A DNA stretch of 64,000 nucleotides from contig NZ_JAZAQF010000088.1 of assembly GCF_043235035.1 (NCBI RefSeq), positions 114,347 through 178,346 of the forward strand, in the 5' to 3' direction. The DNA is from CACIAM-69d sp001698445 (GTDB lineage Bacteria; Cyanobacteriota; Cyanobacteriia; CACIAM-69d). Shown here piece by piece: positions 46,367 to 54,584 of this stretch. The position numbers were made by a program, and so were the translations under genes. Numbering within the stretch: position 1 is the first letter of the stretch; each line of letters opens with the position of its first letter. The notes under the pieces were generated by a model that worked only from the letters and a program-made list of their open reading frames with translations, was not told the DNA's origin and did not search any database.

Positions 46367-46983
46367 CGCGTGCTCCACTTGCACTGCTGGACAGGGTTGG
46401 CTGGGGTCGTGGGGGTGACCCCAGGGATGGGGATGGGCATCGGGTTAGGTTGTTGCAAACAAGGTTACCCGATCGACAAAGGGGGCTAGAAAGGAGGCTA
46501 GTTTTTATTACTTAGCCTTTTCAATTCTGGCGACCATGATCCGGTTGATCGCACCATCCCTGAGTGAGGAACGGGCCCCTTCCAAGCTGGGAAGAGAATT
46601 AATCCTCGGGGCTGGTGTAGCGATCGATACAAGTGGGCCAAGGCTCACTCGGGATAAGGGGGGAATTCCCACGTTCTACCCTAGCCTACCCGATGTGCTG
46701 AAACACTGGGCGTGAAATCCTAGACACAAACCAACTGATTCAGCCCATGCCCTGGCCGTTGACGAACCAATGACTAGATCCGCTGGCTAAGCGACTGGCC
46801 GAGCAACTGACTAGTTTTTACTCAGTTTTGGCTTGAGGAATCATTGGGACGGAGGGAATCACTGAGTTTTGAATCATCCCGCTCATCAATCCTTCAGTAG
46901 CCGAGAAGTTTCAGCAGCCCCCAAAGAAAAATAAAAGAAAAATACAGGAAAAGTTCAAAAGAAACTCATTGGCATTGATTCGG
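46367..46983. other. Intergenic region between the rsmH 3' end and the phosphatase gene
   Basis: About 615 bp. A weak hairpin AGGCTA/TAGCCT with a following TTTT lies at 46495-46521 on the plus strand. Degenerate CTGGCTAAGCGACTGGC-like repeats occur near 46790. No gene is supported. Confidence 0.45.
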
Positions 46984-48012
46984 CTAGATTTTTTCTGCAA
47001 TTCGCAATTTTGCGGATCGAGATCGGGAATTTTGACCCATTTCAGTGTCGCTGGGACAAATGGGCTTTTTGGTGATGACTTTGAGTTGGGTTGATTCTCG
47101 CAGTCGGTGCTTCACAATTCGATCCTCAAGGCTGTGGAAGCTGATGACGGCGAGGCGGCCTTGGGGGGCGAGCCAATTGGGGGCCCGATCGAGCAGGGTT
47201 TCCAAAACCGCCAATTCTTGGTTCACCACAATCCGCAGGGCCTGAAAGGTGCGGGTGGCGGGATGGATGCGCCCATGGCGATATTTACCGGGCACACAGC
47301 GGGCGATCGCGTTGGCCAGCTCGAGGGTGGTTTGGAAAGGCTGCGTTTGCCGTTGCTCCACGATCGCCCGAGCAATCCGCCGAGATAATCGTTCTTCACC
47401 ATAGGTATAGATCGCGTTGGCCAGGGGCACTTCTTGCCAATGGTTCACCACGTCGGCGGCGGATTCCGTGAGCCGATCGTCCATGCGCATGTCCAAGGGG
47501 CCGTCGTGGCGAAAGCTGAAACCCCGATCGGGCTGGTCAAACTGCATGGAGCTAACGCCCAAGTCTGCCAAAATGCCGTCAAATTGCTGATCGCCGGGGT
47601 TGAACTGCGCAAAGTTGCTGCGCACGAAGGTGACGCGAGCGCCCCAGGGGGCCAACCGTTCCTGCGCGATCGCCAAGGCGCGATCGTCACAGTCAAGGCC
47701 CACCACCCGCACCTCTGGATCGGCCGCCAGCAGGGCCGCTGTGTGGCCCCCAGCACCCAGCGTGGCATCCAGATAGCACCCGCCCGATCGGGGTTGCAAA
47801 CCCGCGACACATTCATCTCGGAGCACGGACAAGTGGCCCCAGTCGATCGGCCCAGCGGGAAGCACCTCCGCCCCCGATCGGCTCCCGCTCATTGATTCAT
47901 CAGGGTCGGACTCCGCAGGATCAGACCCCACAGGATCAGACCCCACAGGGTCAGACTCCACAGGGTCAGACTCAACGGGACTAGGCTCAGGGGAAGAACT
48001 CGCGGAACTCAT
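46984..48012 (-). CDS. rsmH: 16S rRNA (cytosine(1402)-N(4))-methyltransferase RsmH (MraW)
   Basis: 342 aa from the ATG at 48012; the core that matches the family begins near an ATG at 47892 (302 aa, the usual length), while the frame stays open to a TTG at 48198. RsmH methylates C1402 of 16S rRNA using S-adenosylmethionine. Motifs: HLSVLRDECVAGL, YLDATLGAGGHTAALL (SAM site), DGILADLGVSSMQFD, RGFSFRHDGPLDMRMD, HPATRTFQALRIVVN and ISFHSLEDRIVKHRL. The N-terminal extension is a run of SDPVG/ESDPV pentapeptides coded by 15-bp tandem repeats, so the true start may lie after it. It is not beside ftsL/ftsI as in many bacteria. Confidence 0.93.
   Translation of the reverse strand: MSSASSSPEPSPVESDPVESDPVGSDPVGSDPAESDPDESMSGSRSGAEVLPAGPIDWGHLSVLRDECVAGLQPRSGGCYLDATLGAGGHTAALLAADPEVRVVGLDCDDRALAIAQERLAPWGARVTFVRSNFAQFNPGDQQFDGILADLGVSSMQFDQPDRGFSFRHDGPLDMRMDDRLTESAADVVNHWQEVPLANAIYTYGEERLSRRIARAIVEQRQTQPFQTTLELANAIARCVPGKYRHGRIHPATRTFQALRIVVNQELAVLETLLDRAPNWLAPQGRLAVISFHSLEDRIVKHRLRESTQLKVITKKPICPSDTEMGQNSRSRSAKLRIAEKI
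47909..47983. repeat. 15-bp in-frame tandem repeat in the rsmH 5' region
   Basis: Five units like GACCCCACAGGATCA. On the coding strand each gives a pentapeptide of the type SDPVG/SDPVE. A second irregular repeat (GGCAAACATCGGCGA-like) follows at about 48025-48075. The unit length keeps the reading frame. Confidence 0.75.
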
Positions 48013-48347
48013 GGCAGCGGCGGTCATAGCAAACATCGGCGAGGCAAACATCAGCGAGGCAAGCATTGGCAAGGTGCAACATTGGCAGCCACCGGGCTGA
48101 GGCCAAGGCAACCAACGGAGTTCCATTATCCGCCCGGGTGGGAATTCGCCGATCGCGGGTCGATCGCGCCTAGTCAACCGTTGCCGGGCCCAAGTCAAGA
48201 TTTCCAGACCGATCGACCCTCGGGATCCAAATCAGATCTAGCAAGCCCTTGGTTTCCTCCTCTACAATCAACCCAACCTTTAACGGCGATCCCTACCGTT
48301 CCCTTCATCGGATTTGCCGTTAAAGCCATTGTTTAGGAGCAACCATC

Positions 48348-49613
48348 GTGAGTCCCCAAGCCCTCGCTGATCCCGCCTCGATCGCCCCAGTTGCCTTTTC
48401 CACCGAGGCCTTTGACGCAGCCGTCATGAAAACCTACGGCCGCTTTGCGATCGCCCTGGAGCGTGGCGAAGGTAGCCGCGTTTGGGACACCGAGGGCCGC
48501 AGCTATTTGGACTTTGTGGCGGGCATTGCCACCTGCACCCTGGGCCATGCCCACCCGGTGATGACCAGCGCCGTGAGCCAGCAGATTCAAAAACTGCACC
48601 ACGTTTCCAATCTTTACTACATCCCTGAACAAGGGGCGTTGGCGGCCTGGCTGGTGGAACATTCCTGCGCCGATCGGGCGTTTTTCTGTAACTCCGGAGC
48701 CGAAGCCAACGAGGGCGCAATCAAACTGGCCCGTAAATATGCCCACACGGTGTTGGGCATTGATGAACCGGTGATCCTCACGGCCCACGCCAGTTTCCAC
48801 GGGCGCACCCTGGCCACCATCACCGCCACCGGCCAGCCCAAATATCAAAAGAACTTCAGCCCTCTGGTTCCGGGGTTTGGATATATTCCCTACAACGACA
48901 CTGCGGCCCTGGAAGCGACGATCGCCCGCTTGGAAACCAACGGCCCCCGCGTCGCTGCCATCATGCTGGAAGCGCTCCAGGGAGAAGGGGGCGTGCGCCC
49001 GGGCGATCGGGCTTATTTCCAACGGGTTCGGGAAATTTGCGACGATCGGGGCATTTTGTTGATTCTTGATGAAGTGCAAGTGGGCGTTGGCCGCACGGGG
49101 CAGCTTTGGGGCTACGAAAACCTGGGCATTGAGCCGGATATTTTCACTTCCGCCAAGGGCTTGGGCGGCGGCATCCCGATCGGGGCCCTGCTGTGCAAGG
49201 CCAAGTGCAATGTGTTTGAGCCGGGTGACCACGCCAGCACCTACGGCGGCAATCCCTTTGCCTGTGGGGTGGCGATGGCTGTTTGCCAAACGGTGGGCGC
49301 GCCGGGCTTTTTGGACAATGTGCGCGATCGGGGCGAGCAATTGCGGACGGGTCTGAAGGCCCTGGCGGTTCAATATCCCAACTTGATTGCGGAAGTGCGC
49401 GGTTGGGGTCTAATTAACGGCCTGGTGCTGAAGGAAGATGCGGGCCTCAGCTCGATCGATCTGGTCAAAACCGCCATGGCCGCCGGCCTGCTGCTGGTGC
49501 CGGCCGGGCCGCAGGTGGTGCGATTTGTGCCGCCCCTGATCGTCACTGCTGCCGAAATTGACGAAGCGCTGGCCGCCATCACCCAAGCGATCGCCACCTT
49601 GCAAGCGGCCTAG
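48348..49613 (+). CDS. argD: Acetylornithine aminotransferase
   Basis: 421 aa from a GTG at 48348, with TAGGAG upstream. ArgD makes N-acetylornithine from N-acetylglutamate semialdehyde with pyridoxal phosphate, in arginine synthesis. Class III aminotransferase motifs: YLDFVAGIATCTLGHAHP, FFCNSGAEANEGAIKLARKY, FHGRTLATITATGQPKYQ, ALQGEGGVRPGDRAYFQ, LILDEVQVGVGRTGQLWGYE and the PLP-lysine region FTSAKGLGGGIPIGALL. It is divergent from rsmH and followed by a strong terminator, so it is monocistronic. Confidence 0.96.
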   Translation: MSPQALADPASIAPVAFSTEAFDAAVMKTYGRFAIALERGEGSRVWDTEGRSYLDFVAGIATCTLGHAHPVMTSAVSQQIQKLHHVSNLYYIPEQGALAAWLVEHSCADRAFFCNSGAEANEGAIKLARKYAHTVLGIDEPVILTAHASFHGRTLATITATGQPKYQKNFSPLVPGFGYIPYNDTAALEATIARLETNGPRVAAIMLEALQGEGGVRPGDRAYFQRVREICDDRGILLILDEVQVGVGRTGQLWGYENLGIEPDIFTSAKGLGGGIPIGALLCKAKCNVFEPGDHASTYGGNPFACGVAMAVCQTVGAPGFLDNVRDRGEQLRTGLKALAVQYPNLIAEVRGWGLINGLVLKEDAGLSSIDLVKTAMAAGLLLVPAGPQVVRFVPPLIVTAAEIDEALAAITQAIATLQAA

Positions 49614-49742
49614 GGCGATCGGGCTGGCTATGGTGATTGCGCGAATTGCGTCAATTTGATTAGTTGATTTGATTAATCGATTGGATTCAACAGGGCGATC
49701 GGGAAACAAGCTGGATTCGCCCATCCCCAAGAACCCAATTTG

Positions 49743-49772
49743 ACGGGATAGGCATGGCTTATCCCGTTTTTT
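49743..49772 (+). terminator. Rho-independent terminator after argD
   Basis: Arms ACGGGATA (49743-49750) and TATCCCGT (49760-49767), then a run of T. The remainder of 49614-50062 shows no gene. Confidence 0.9.
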
Positions 49773-50062
49773 ATTTTTTGATTGAACGAACCCAGAGCCT
49801 GATCAGCAACTCAAGTTGGTGGCTAAAGTGGCTAGAACTGCCCGCCAAAATTTGCTACCAAGTCTATCGCCAAATTTGCCGATGAAATCTGCCAATAAAA
49901 TTTGCTAACAAGGTGTGGAGGCTCAAGCAGCCCCTGACTCAACGGCCCATCACTCAACAGCCGAAATTCAGCGGTAGCCCCTTGGGCGAGGCCTTTTAGC
50001 CGTCGTGATTTGCCTTTGCCAGCAGGCCAGCCCCTCCGCGATCGCATCTTGCAAAAGTTCCC

Positions 50063-50518
50063 ATGAAAATCATTAAGAAAATTCTGGCAGGCAGCTTTCT
50101 CACCCTGGGCGGCTTCTTTTGGCTGGTCGCTCTTTTGGTTCCGTTGTCGCCCTTGGAACCGGGGCAAACTGTTGCCGATCGGGAGCGCGAAAACCAAAGC
50201 GCTATTTTGGGATGTGTTGTTTTTGGTGCGCCCTTTGTGACGGGTGGTGGTTGGCTGCTTTGGGATCTTAAAAAACAACATCAAACACAACAGAAAAATC
50301 AAGAGCGCCAACAACAGGAACAGCTACGCCAATGCCTGATGGAATTGTTGGCTGAAGGACAAGGCCAGGTCACCCTATTTGAATTTGCCATGCGATCGGG
50401 TTTGGAGGCCGATCGAGCCCGCGCCTATCTCGATCGCATGTCGATTGAATTTGGGGCAGAATACCAGATTGGACAGCAGGGAGAAACGCGATACTTTTTC
50501 CCGATCAGTCACCATTAA
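50063..50518 (+). CDS. Hypothetical membrane protein with a C-terminal winged-helix-like domain
   Basis: 151 aa from the ATG at 50063. Two hydrophobic segments (about residues 5-30 and 45-68) are followed by a Gln-rich coiled coil (KKQHQTQQKNQERQQQEQLRQ) and a C-terminal globular part. That part reads LFEFAMRSGLEADRARAYLDRMSIEFGAEYQIGQQGETRYFFP, which looks like a small winged helix (helix-turn-helix followed by a beta wing). The order suggests a membrane-tethered helical protein with a cytoplasmic domain. I do not recognise a named family. Confidence 0.75.
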   Translation: MKIIKKILAGSFLTLGGFFWLVALLVPLSPLEPGQTVADRERENQSAILGCVVFGAPFVTGGGWLLWDLKKQHQTQQKNQERQQQEQLRQCLMELLAEGQGQVTLFEFAMRSGLEADRARAYLDRMSIEFGAEYQIGQQGETRYFFPISHH

Positions 50519-50533
50519 TCTCAGAATTAATCT

Positions 50534-50575
50534 CAGATTCCAGATTTCAGATTCTAGATTTCAGATTCTAGATCT
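50534..50575. repeat. 14-bp (2 x 7) tandem repeat
   Basis: Three units, CAGATTCCAGATTT, CAGATTCTAGATTT and CAGATTCTAGATCT, which also read as six heptamers of CAGATTC/TAGATTT type. Confidence 0.8.
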
Positions 50576-50720
50576 CAAATTATGGTTGGTTATGGGGTGA
50601 ATTCAAGGTTCCAAAATTAGCCCAATTCCGTTGTGCTTTTTGCTGGTTCTTCAGAGCCTGATTCCTTAGATTAAGCCTTTAGAAGCCTCAGAAATTCAAG
50701 ATTCCACCCAAAATCAGGTT

Positions 50721-51107
50721 ATGAAACTTCTTGTTCAATCACGTCTTCTTCTGCCAATAGCAATGGGCATTGCCACAATTTTGAGTCTTGCGATCGCCCC
50801 GTCTAGTTCAGGGCAATCCCTTGGAGCCAATTGTTTCGGCACGATTCGCGGTAATTCAGCGGTGAATTTGCGATCGGGCCCGGGCACTCAATTCCCGATC
50901 GTGGATCGGGTCAATCCGAGCAGTACGGTGATTTTGCTCAACGACGCAAATGAGCGGTGGGAACCCAATCCCCTGACCCGCACCGATGGCCAGGGCAATC
51001 AGTGGCACATGGTCACCAAGTCCCGATCGGGTCAGGGCGAGATCGTGCCGCCTCATCGCCGGGCCTGGATCCGCGAAGACCTGATGAGCATTAGCTGTCC
51101 GCCCTAG
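50721..51107 (+). CDS. Exported SH3-like domain protein
   Basis: 128 aa from the ATG at 50721. A Sec signal (LLLPIAMGIATILSLAIAPSSSGQ) precedes one bacterial SH3 domain: AVNLRSGPGTQFPIVDRVNPSSTVILLND, then GNQWHMVTKSRSGQGEIVPPHRRAWIREDLMSI. A pair of Cys (GANCFGT and SISCPP) may form a disulfide. Such domains often bind peptidoglycan or other wall polymers. The stop overlaps the stop of the convergent PBP2-like gene on the palindrome CTAG. Confidence 0.88.
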   Translation: MKLLVQSRLLLPIAMGIATILSLAIAPSSSGQSLGANCFGTIRGNSAVNLRSGPGTQFPIVDRVNPSSTVILLNDANERWEPNPLTRTDGQGNQWHMVTKSRSGQGEIVPPHRRAWIREDLMSISCPP

Positions 51108-52948
51108 GGAAGCCAGCGATCGAGCGATTGCACATAGTTAACCACCGTTGCCCCGGCAATTTGTTCGGCGGCTTGGGCAGCGGGGGCACTGGGTTCTTGG
51201 CTCGCCGCACCGTTGGATGGAGCTGCGGCGGAATCGGCGGGAGCCAAGGGGCGATCGCTCGATTGCTCCACAAAGGCAACCACGACAATTTTGGGATCGT
51301 TGGCGGGGCCCGCTGTCACGGCCCAAGCGCCGATCGGTTGGTTACTTTGCCGCACCAGGCTGTGGGTGGCCAACCAGTCGATCGAAGCGTTGGGTTGGGG
51401 CGGGCGATCGGGAGGCTGGCTCGCGTCGGGGGCGGGGAGGCGGCTGGTGCGCACTTGCAGGGTCGATCGCAACAGTTCCAAGGTGCTGGGCTGTAGTCCC
51501 AAAAACTCTCGGCTGACCTGGGCCGATCGATCCTTGACCAAATGGGGTTGCACCCGATAGCCACCATTCACCGCCACGGCGGCCATCACAGCAATTTGCA
51601 GGGGTGAAGCGGCCATTTCGCCCCGGCCCAAGGCCAGATTCACCCCTTCACCCAGGTACCAGCGGGCTTGCACCGATTCCCGTTTCCAAAGGGCTTCCAA
51701 GCTGGGGCCCGGATCCTCATCCTCGGCCAGTTCAATGCCCGATCGCTGGCCAAACCCAAACCGGCGGGCCCAGGCGATCGTGTTGGTGCTATCCAGCCGG
51801 AGCGCCACCTGCTCGAAAAATGCATCACTGTCTTGGGTGTCTAACTTGCCCAAAGCCTCTCGAAAGTTGAGGGTGACAATGCTCGGCCAGATGACCTTGG
51901 TAAATTCCGCCCAGGGCAATCCGCCGGGACGACTGCGGCGATCGATCCGCCACCGTTGATGAAGGGCCATTTGCCCCGACTCCAGCGCCGCCACGGCCGT
52001 AATCCATTTGAACAACGCGCCCGGGCGAATGGCTTTCAGGGCCCGGTTACCCCCTTGGCCCGGGTTGGGCCATTGCCCGGCCATGGCCAACACCGCGCCA
52101 TTGTCCGGATCCAGGGCGACTGCGGCCCCGCTGACTCCGTTAATCAGCCTTTCCAGGGTTTGTTGCAGCGGTAAATCTAAGGTCAGACGAACCGGCGTGG
52201 GCGGTTCTGTGGGTTTGCGGGCCAGCACGCGCACGGGCAGACCGTTGCGATCGAGTTCCACTTGCTCGCCCCCGGACTGGCCCCGCAGTTGAGCCTCCAA
52301 GGCCGCTTCCAAGCCCGATCGCCCAATCAGATCGCCCGATCGGTAATCTTGCAGCGGCTCCAGGCGATCAACCTCCGCTGCATTCACCTCCCCTACCTTG
52401 CCCAAAATGGTCTGGGCGAGCTGTCCGTGGGGATAGTCGCGCTCCGCCTCGGGCTGAATCGCCAGGCCGCGCACTTGGGTGGCCAACTCCGCCACCGTGG
52501 TCATTTGCGAGGGGGGCAAGCCCCGGGCCAAGCGCACCAATACGGGCGATCGCCAGCCTGCCTGCTCCAGTCGTGCCAACAGTTCCGACTCCGGCCGCCC
52601 CAACACTCGGGCTAACTCCGGCAAAATGGCCCGCCACTCTTGCGGCGATTGGGCCACGGGCCAAGCCATGGCCGAAATTGAGGGGCGATTATCCACCAAC
52701 ACCCGCCCCGATCGATCCAGCAGGGCAGCCCGGGTTGGCAGGGTTGGCATCAGCCGAATTCGGCTGGCCGCCGCCAATTGTCGATAGCGCTGTCCTTCAA
52801 CGAGTTGCAGAAAGGCCAACCGGCTGCCGATGCCCCCTAACAGCACCACGGCCACGATCAAACACCCCAACGGCTGATAGCGCCGCCCGATCGTCCGTTC
52901 CGGCTGCTGATCCAATTTGGGCGAGTTGGGAGGAGGCGATGCGACCAT
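51104..52948 (-). CDS. PBP2-like (class B) protein lacking transpeptidase motifs
   Basis: 614 aa from the ATG at 52948; a TTG-started frame extends 20 codons more. An N-terminal membrane helix (CLIVAVVLLGGIGSRLAFLQL), the dimerisation domain (RAALLDRSGRVLVDNRPS, DLIGRSGLEAALEAQLRG) and the transpeptidase fold of class B PBPs/MrdA are clear. The active site is altered. The SxxK motif reads GALFK with Ala (codon GCG) for the nucleophilic Ser; the SxN/SxD position reads DSD in TQDSDAFFEQVA; and there is no KTG before the final strand pair. The frame is otherwise intact, so it looks like a maintained pseudoenzyme rather than a decaying gene, perhaps a scaffold in wall synthesis. Confidence 0.9.
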   Translation of the reverse strand: MVASPPPNSPKLDQQPERTIGRRYQPLGCLIVAVVLLGGIGSRLAFLQLVEGQRYRQLAAASRIRLMPTLPTRAALLDRSGRVLVDNRPSISAMAWPVAQSPQEWRAILPELARVLGRPESELLARLEQAGWRSPVLVRLARGLPPSQMTTVAELATQVRGLAIQPEAERDYPHGQLAQTILGKVGEVNAAEVDRLEPLQDYRSGDLIGRSGLEAALEAQLRGQSGGEQVELDRNGLPVRVLARKPTEPPTPVRLTLDLPLQQTLERLINGVSGAAVALDPDNGAVLAMAGQWPNPGQGGNRALKAIRPGALFKWITAVAALESGQMALHQRWRIDRRSRPGGLPWAEFTKVIWPSIVTLNFREALGKLDTQDSDAFFEQVALRLDSTNTIAWARRFGFGQRSGIELAEDEDPGPSLEALWKRESVQARWYLGEGVNLALGRGEMAASPLQIAVMAAVAVNGGYRVQPHLVKDRSAQVSREFLGLQPSTLELLRSTLQVRTSRLPAPDASQPPDRPPQPNASIDWLATHSLVRQSNQPIGAWAVTAGPANDPKIVVVAFVEQSSDRPLAPADSAAAPSNGAASQEPSAPAAQAAEQIAGATVVNYVQSLDRWLP

Positions 52949-53115
52949 GGAACGATAACAGCCCAGCGCGGGCGCAGCGAAAAGGGCTAATCGATGAGGG
53001 CTAATCAAGGGGATTTAATCAGCTTGCCACAGACTGCTCCCGCAGACCGCCGCCGATGGAGTTCATCGCAAAACCCGAAATAGTCGGCATAGAATAGGGC
53101 AAGATTTGTTCAATT

Positions 53116-53199
53116 CCCGTTGTCCAGTTCCCGTTGTCCAGTTCCCGTTGTCCAGTTCCCGTTGTCCAGTTCTCGTTGTTCAGTTCCCGTTGTTCAGTG
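53116..53199. repeat. 14-bp tandem repeat upstream of potA (array 1)
   Basis: Six consecutive 14-bp units of CCCGTTGTCCAGTT type, the last two with TTCAG. It lies in the divergent region between the PBP2-like gene and potA. Confidence 0.9.
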
Positions 53200-53253
53200 A
53201 CGAAGCTCAAGGCTGAGGTTCGATCGCCCATGAGCCGCCAGGTTTGAACAACT

Positions 53254-53309
53254 GCCCCAGAACAATCGCCCTGGAACAACCACCCTGGAACAACCGCCCT
53301 GGAACAATT
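53254..53309. repeat. 14-bp tandem repeat upstream of potA (array 2)
   Basis: Four 14-bp units of GCCCTGGAACAACC type, unrelated in sequence to array 1. The array ends 7 bp before the likely potA start codon. Confidence 0.85.
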
Positions 53310-53315
53310 GCCTCG

Positions 53316-54479
53316 ATGGTCTTTCAATCCCCGGCAGCATCACCGGCCATGTCCCAAACCGCAATCCGAGCCAGCCAGGCGATCGAAACCGATACCCAAC
53401 TGGATGTCGAGTTACGAAAAGTCTTCAAAGTCTATAACGGCGAAACCGCTGTGCGCGGCGTGGATCTCCACATCGGGCGGGGTGAGTTTTTCAGTATTTT
53501 GGGTCCCTCCGGTTGCGGCAAAACCACCACCCTGCGCCTCGTGGCTGGCTTTGAGCAACCTTCGGCCGGCGAGGTGCTGGTCAGGGGGCAATCGATGCTG
53601 AATGTGCCTCCTTACCAGCGCCCCGTAAACACCGTATTTCAAAGCTATGCGCTCTTTGGGCACATGACCATTTGGGACAATGTGGCCTTTGGTTTGCGGA
53701 TCAAGCGCTGTGGCAAGGCGGAAACCGAGGAGCGGGTGAACGAGGCCTTGGCCCTGGTGAAGATGGAGAAATTCGCCCGGCGCTATCCCAACCAGCTATC
53801 AGGCGGTCAGCAACAACGGGTGGCCCTAGCTCGGGCCCTGGTGAACCGACCGGCGGTGTTGCTGTTGGATGAACCCTTGGGCGCGTTGGACTTGAAACTG
53901 CGCAAGGAAATGCAGATGGAACTATCCACGCTGCATCGGGAACTGGGGTTGACCTTTGTGATGGTGACCCATGACCAAGAGGAAGCCCTCAGCCTGTCCG
54001 ATCGGATCGCGGTGATGAATGAAGGGCGCGTGGAACAGGTGGGCAGCCCCAGCGAGATTTATGAGTCGCCGCGCACGCCATTTGTGGCGGATTTCATTGG
54101 GGATACGAATCTGTTTCGCGGCCGGGTGGCGGAGTTTGATCGCACCGGCAGCGCGATCGTGACCGACAGCGGCCTGAAGTTGGTGGCGGCCCCCAGTGGA
54201 GATTGGGCGGGCAGCGCGGGCGAGGCGGCGGCCGTGAGCGTGCGCCCCGAAAAAATCCAAGTTAGTCTTTACCCGCCCGATCTGGCGGTGAACTGCTTTG
54301 AGGGCTGGTTGCAGAACGTGATGTACCTGGGAACCCATGTGCATTACGTGGTAGAACTGCGATCGGGCGATCGGTTAACGGTCATGCAGGTGAATACCGG
54401 CGGCGAATTGCCCGCCCTCAAAACCCCCATTTACGCCTATTGGTCAACGGCCGATGCCCTGGCCATGCCAGCAGCCTAG
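53316..54479 (+). CDS. potA: Spermidine/putrescine ABC transporter ATP-binding protein PotA
   Basis: 387 aa from the ATG at 53316; the frame extends to 53244, but that part is only repeat array 2 translated. A second possible start is the ATG at 53349. ABC motifs: Walker A GPSGCGKTTT, Q-loop FQSYALF, signature LSGGQQQRVALARAL, Walker B VLLLDEPLGALD and the switch His in VTHDQEEAL. A C-terminal TOBE domain (VSVRPEKIQVSL ... MYLGTHVHYVVEL) is the PotA/FbpC type. It energises polyamine import and heads a potA-potD-potB-potC cluster on one strand. Confidence 0.93.
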   Translation: MVFQSPAASPAMSQTAIRASQAIETDTQLDVELRKVFKVYNGETAVRGVDLHIGRGEFFSILGPSGCGKTTTLRLVAGFEQPSAGEVLVRGQSMLNVPPYQRPVNTVFQSYALFGHMTIWDNVAFGLRIKRCGKAETEERVNEALALVKMEKFARRYPNQLSGGQQQRVALARALVNRPAVLLLDEPLGALDLKLRKEMQMELSTLHRELGLTFVMVTHDQEEALSLSDRIAVMNEGRVEQVGSPSEIYESPRTPFVADFIGDTNLFRGRVAEFDRTGSAIVTDSGLKLVAAPSGDWAGSAGEAAAVSVRPEKIQVSLYPPDLAVNCFEGWLQNVMYLGTHVHYVVELRSGDRLTVMQVNTGGELPALKTPIYAYWSTADALAMPAA

Positions 54480-54584
54480 GGCGAAGGGGGGCTAATCAAC
54501 CATTCCCCAGGGACTCACTCCCGCAGTCCTGGTTCCCAAAGCATGGCCCAGCCAGCGCTCTACCCAACCTTGCTTTGATCATTC

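Noticed and set aside
53116..53199. CRISPR-like array of short repeats
   Set aside because: Units are contiguous 14-mers with no spacers and no cas genes are nearby; this is a tandem repeat.
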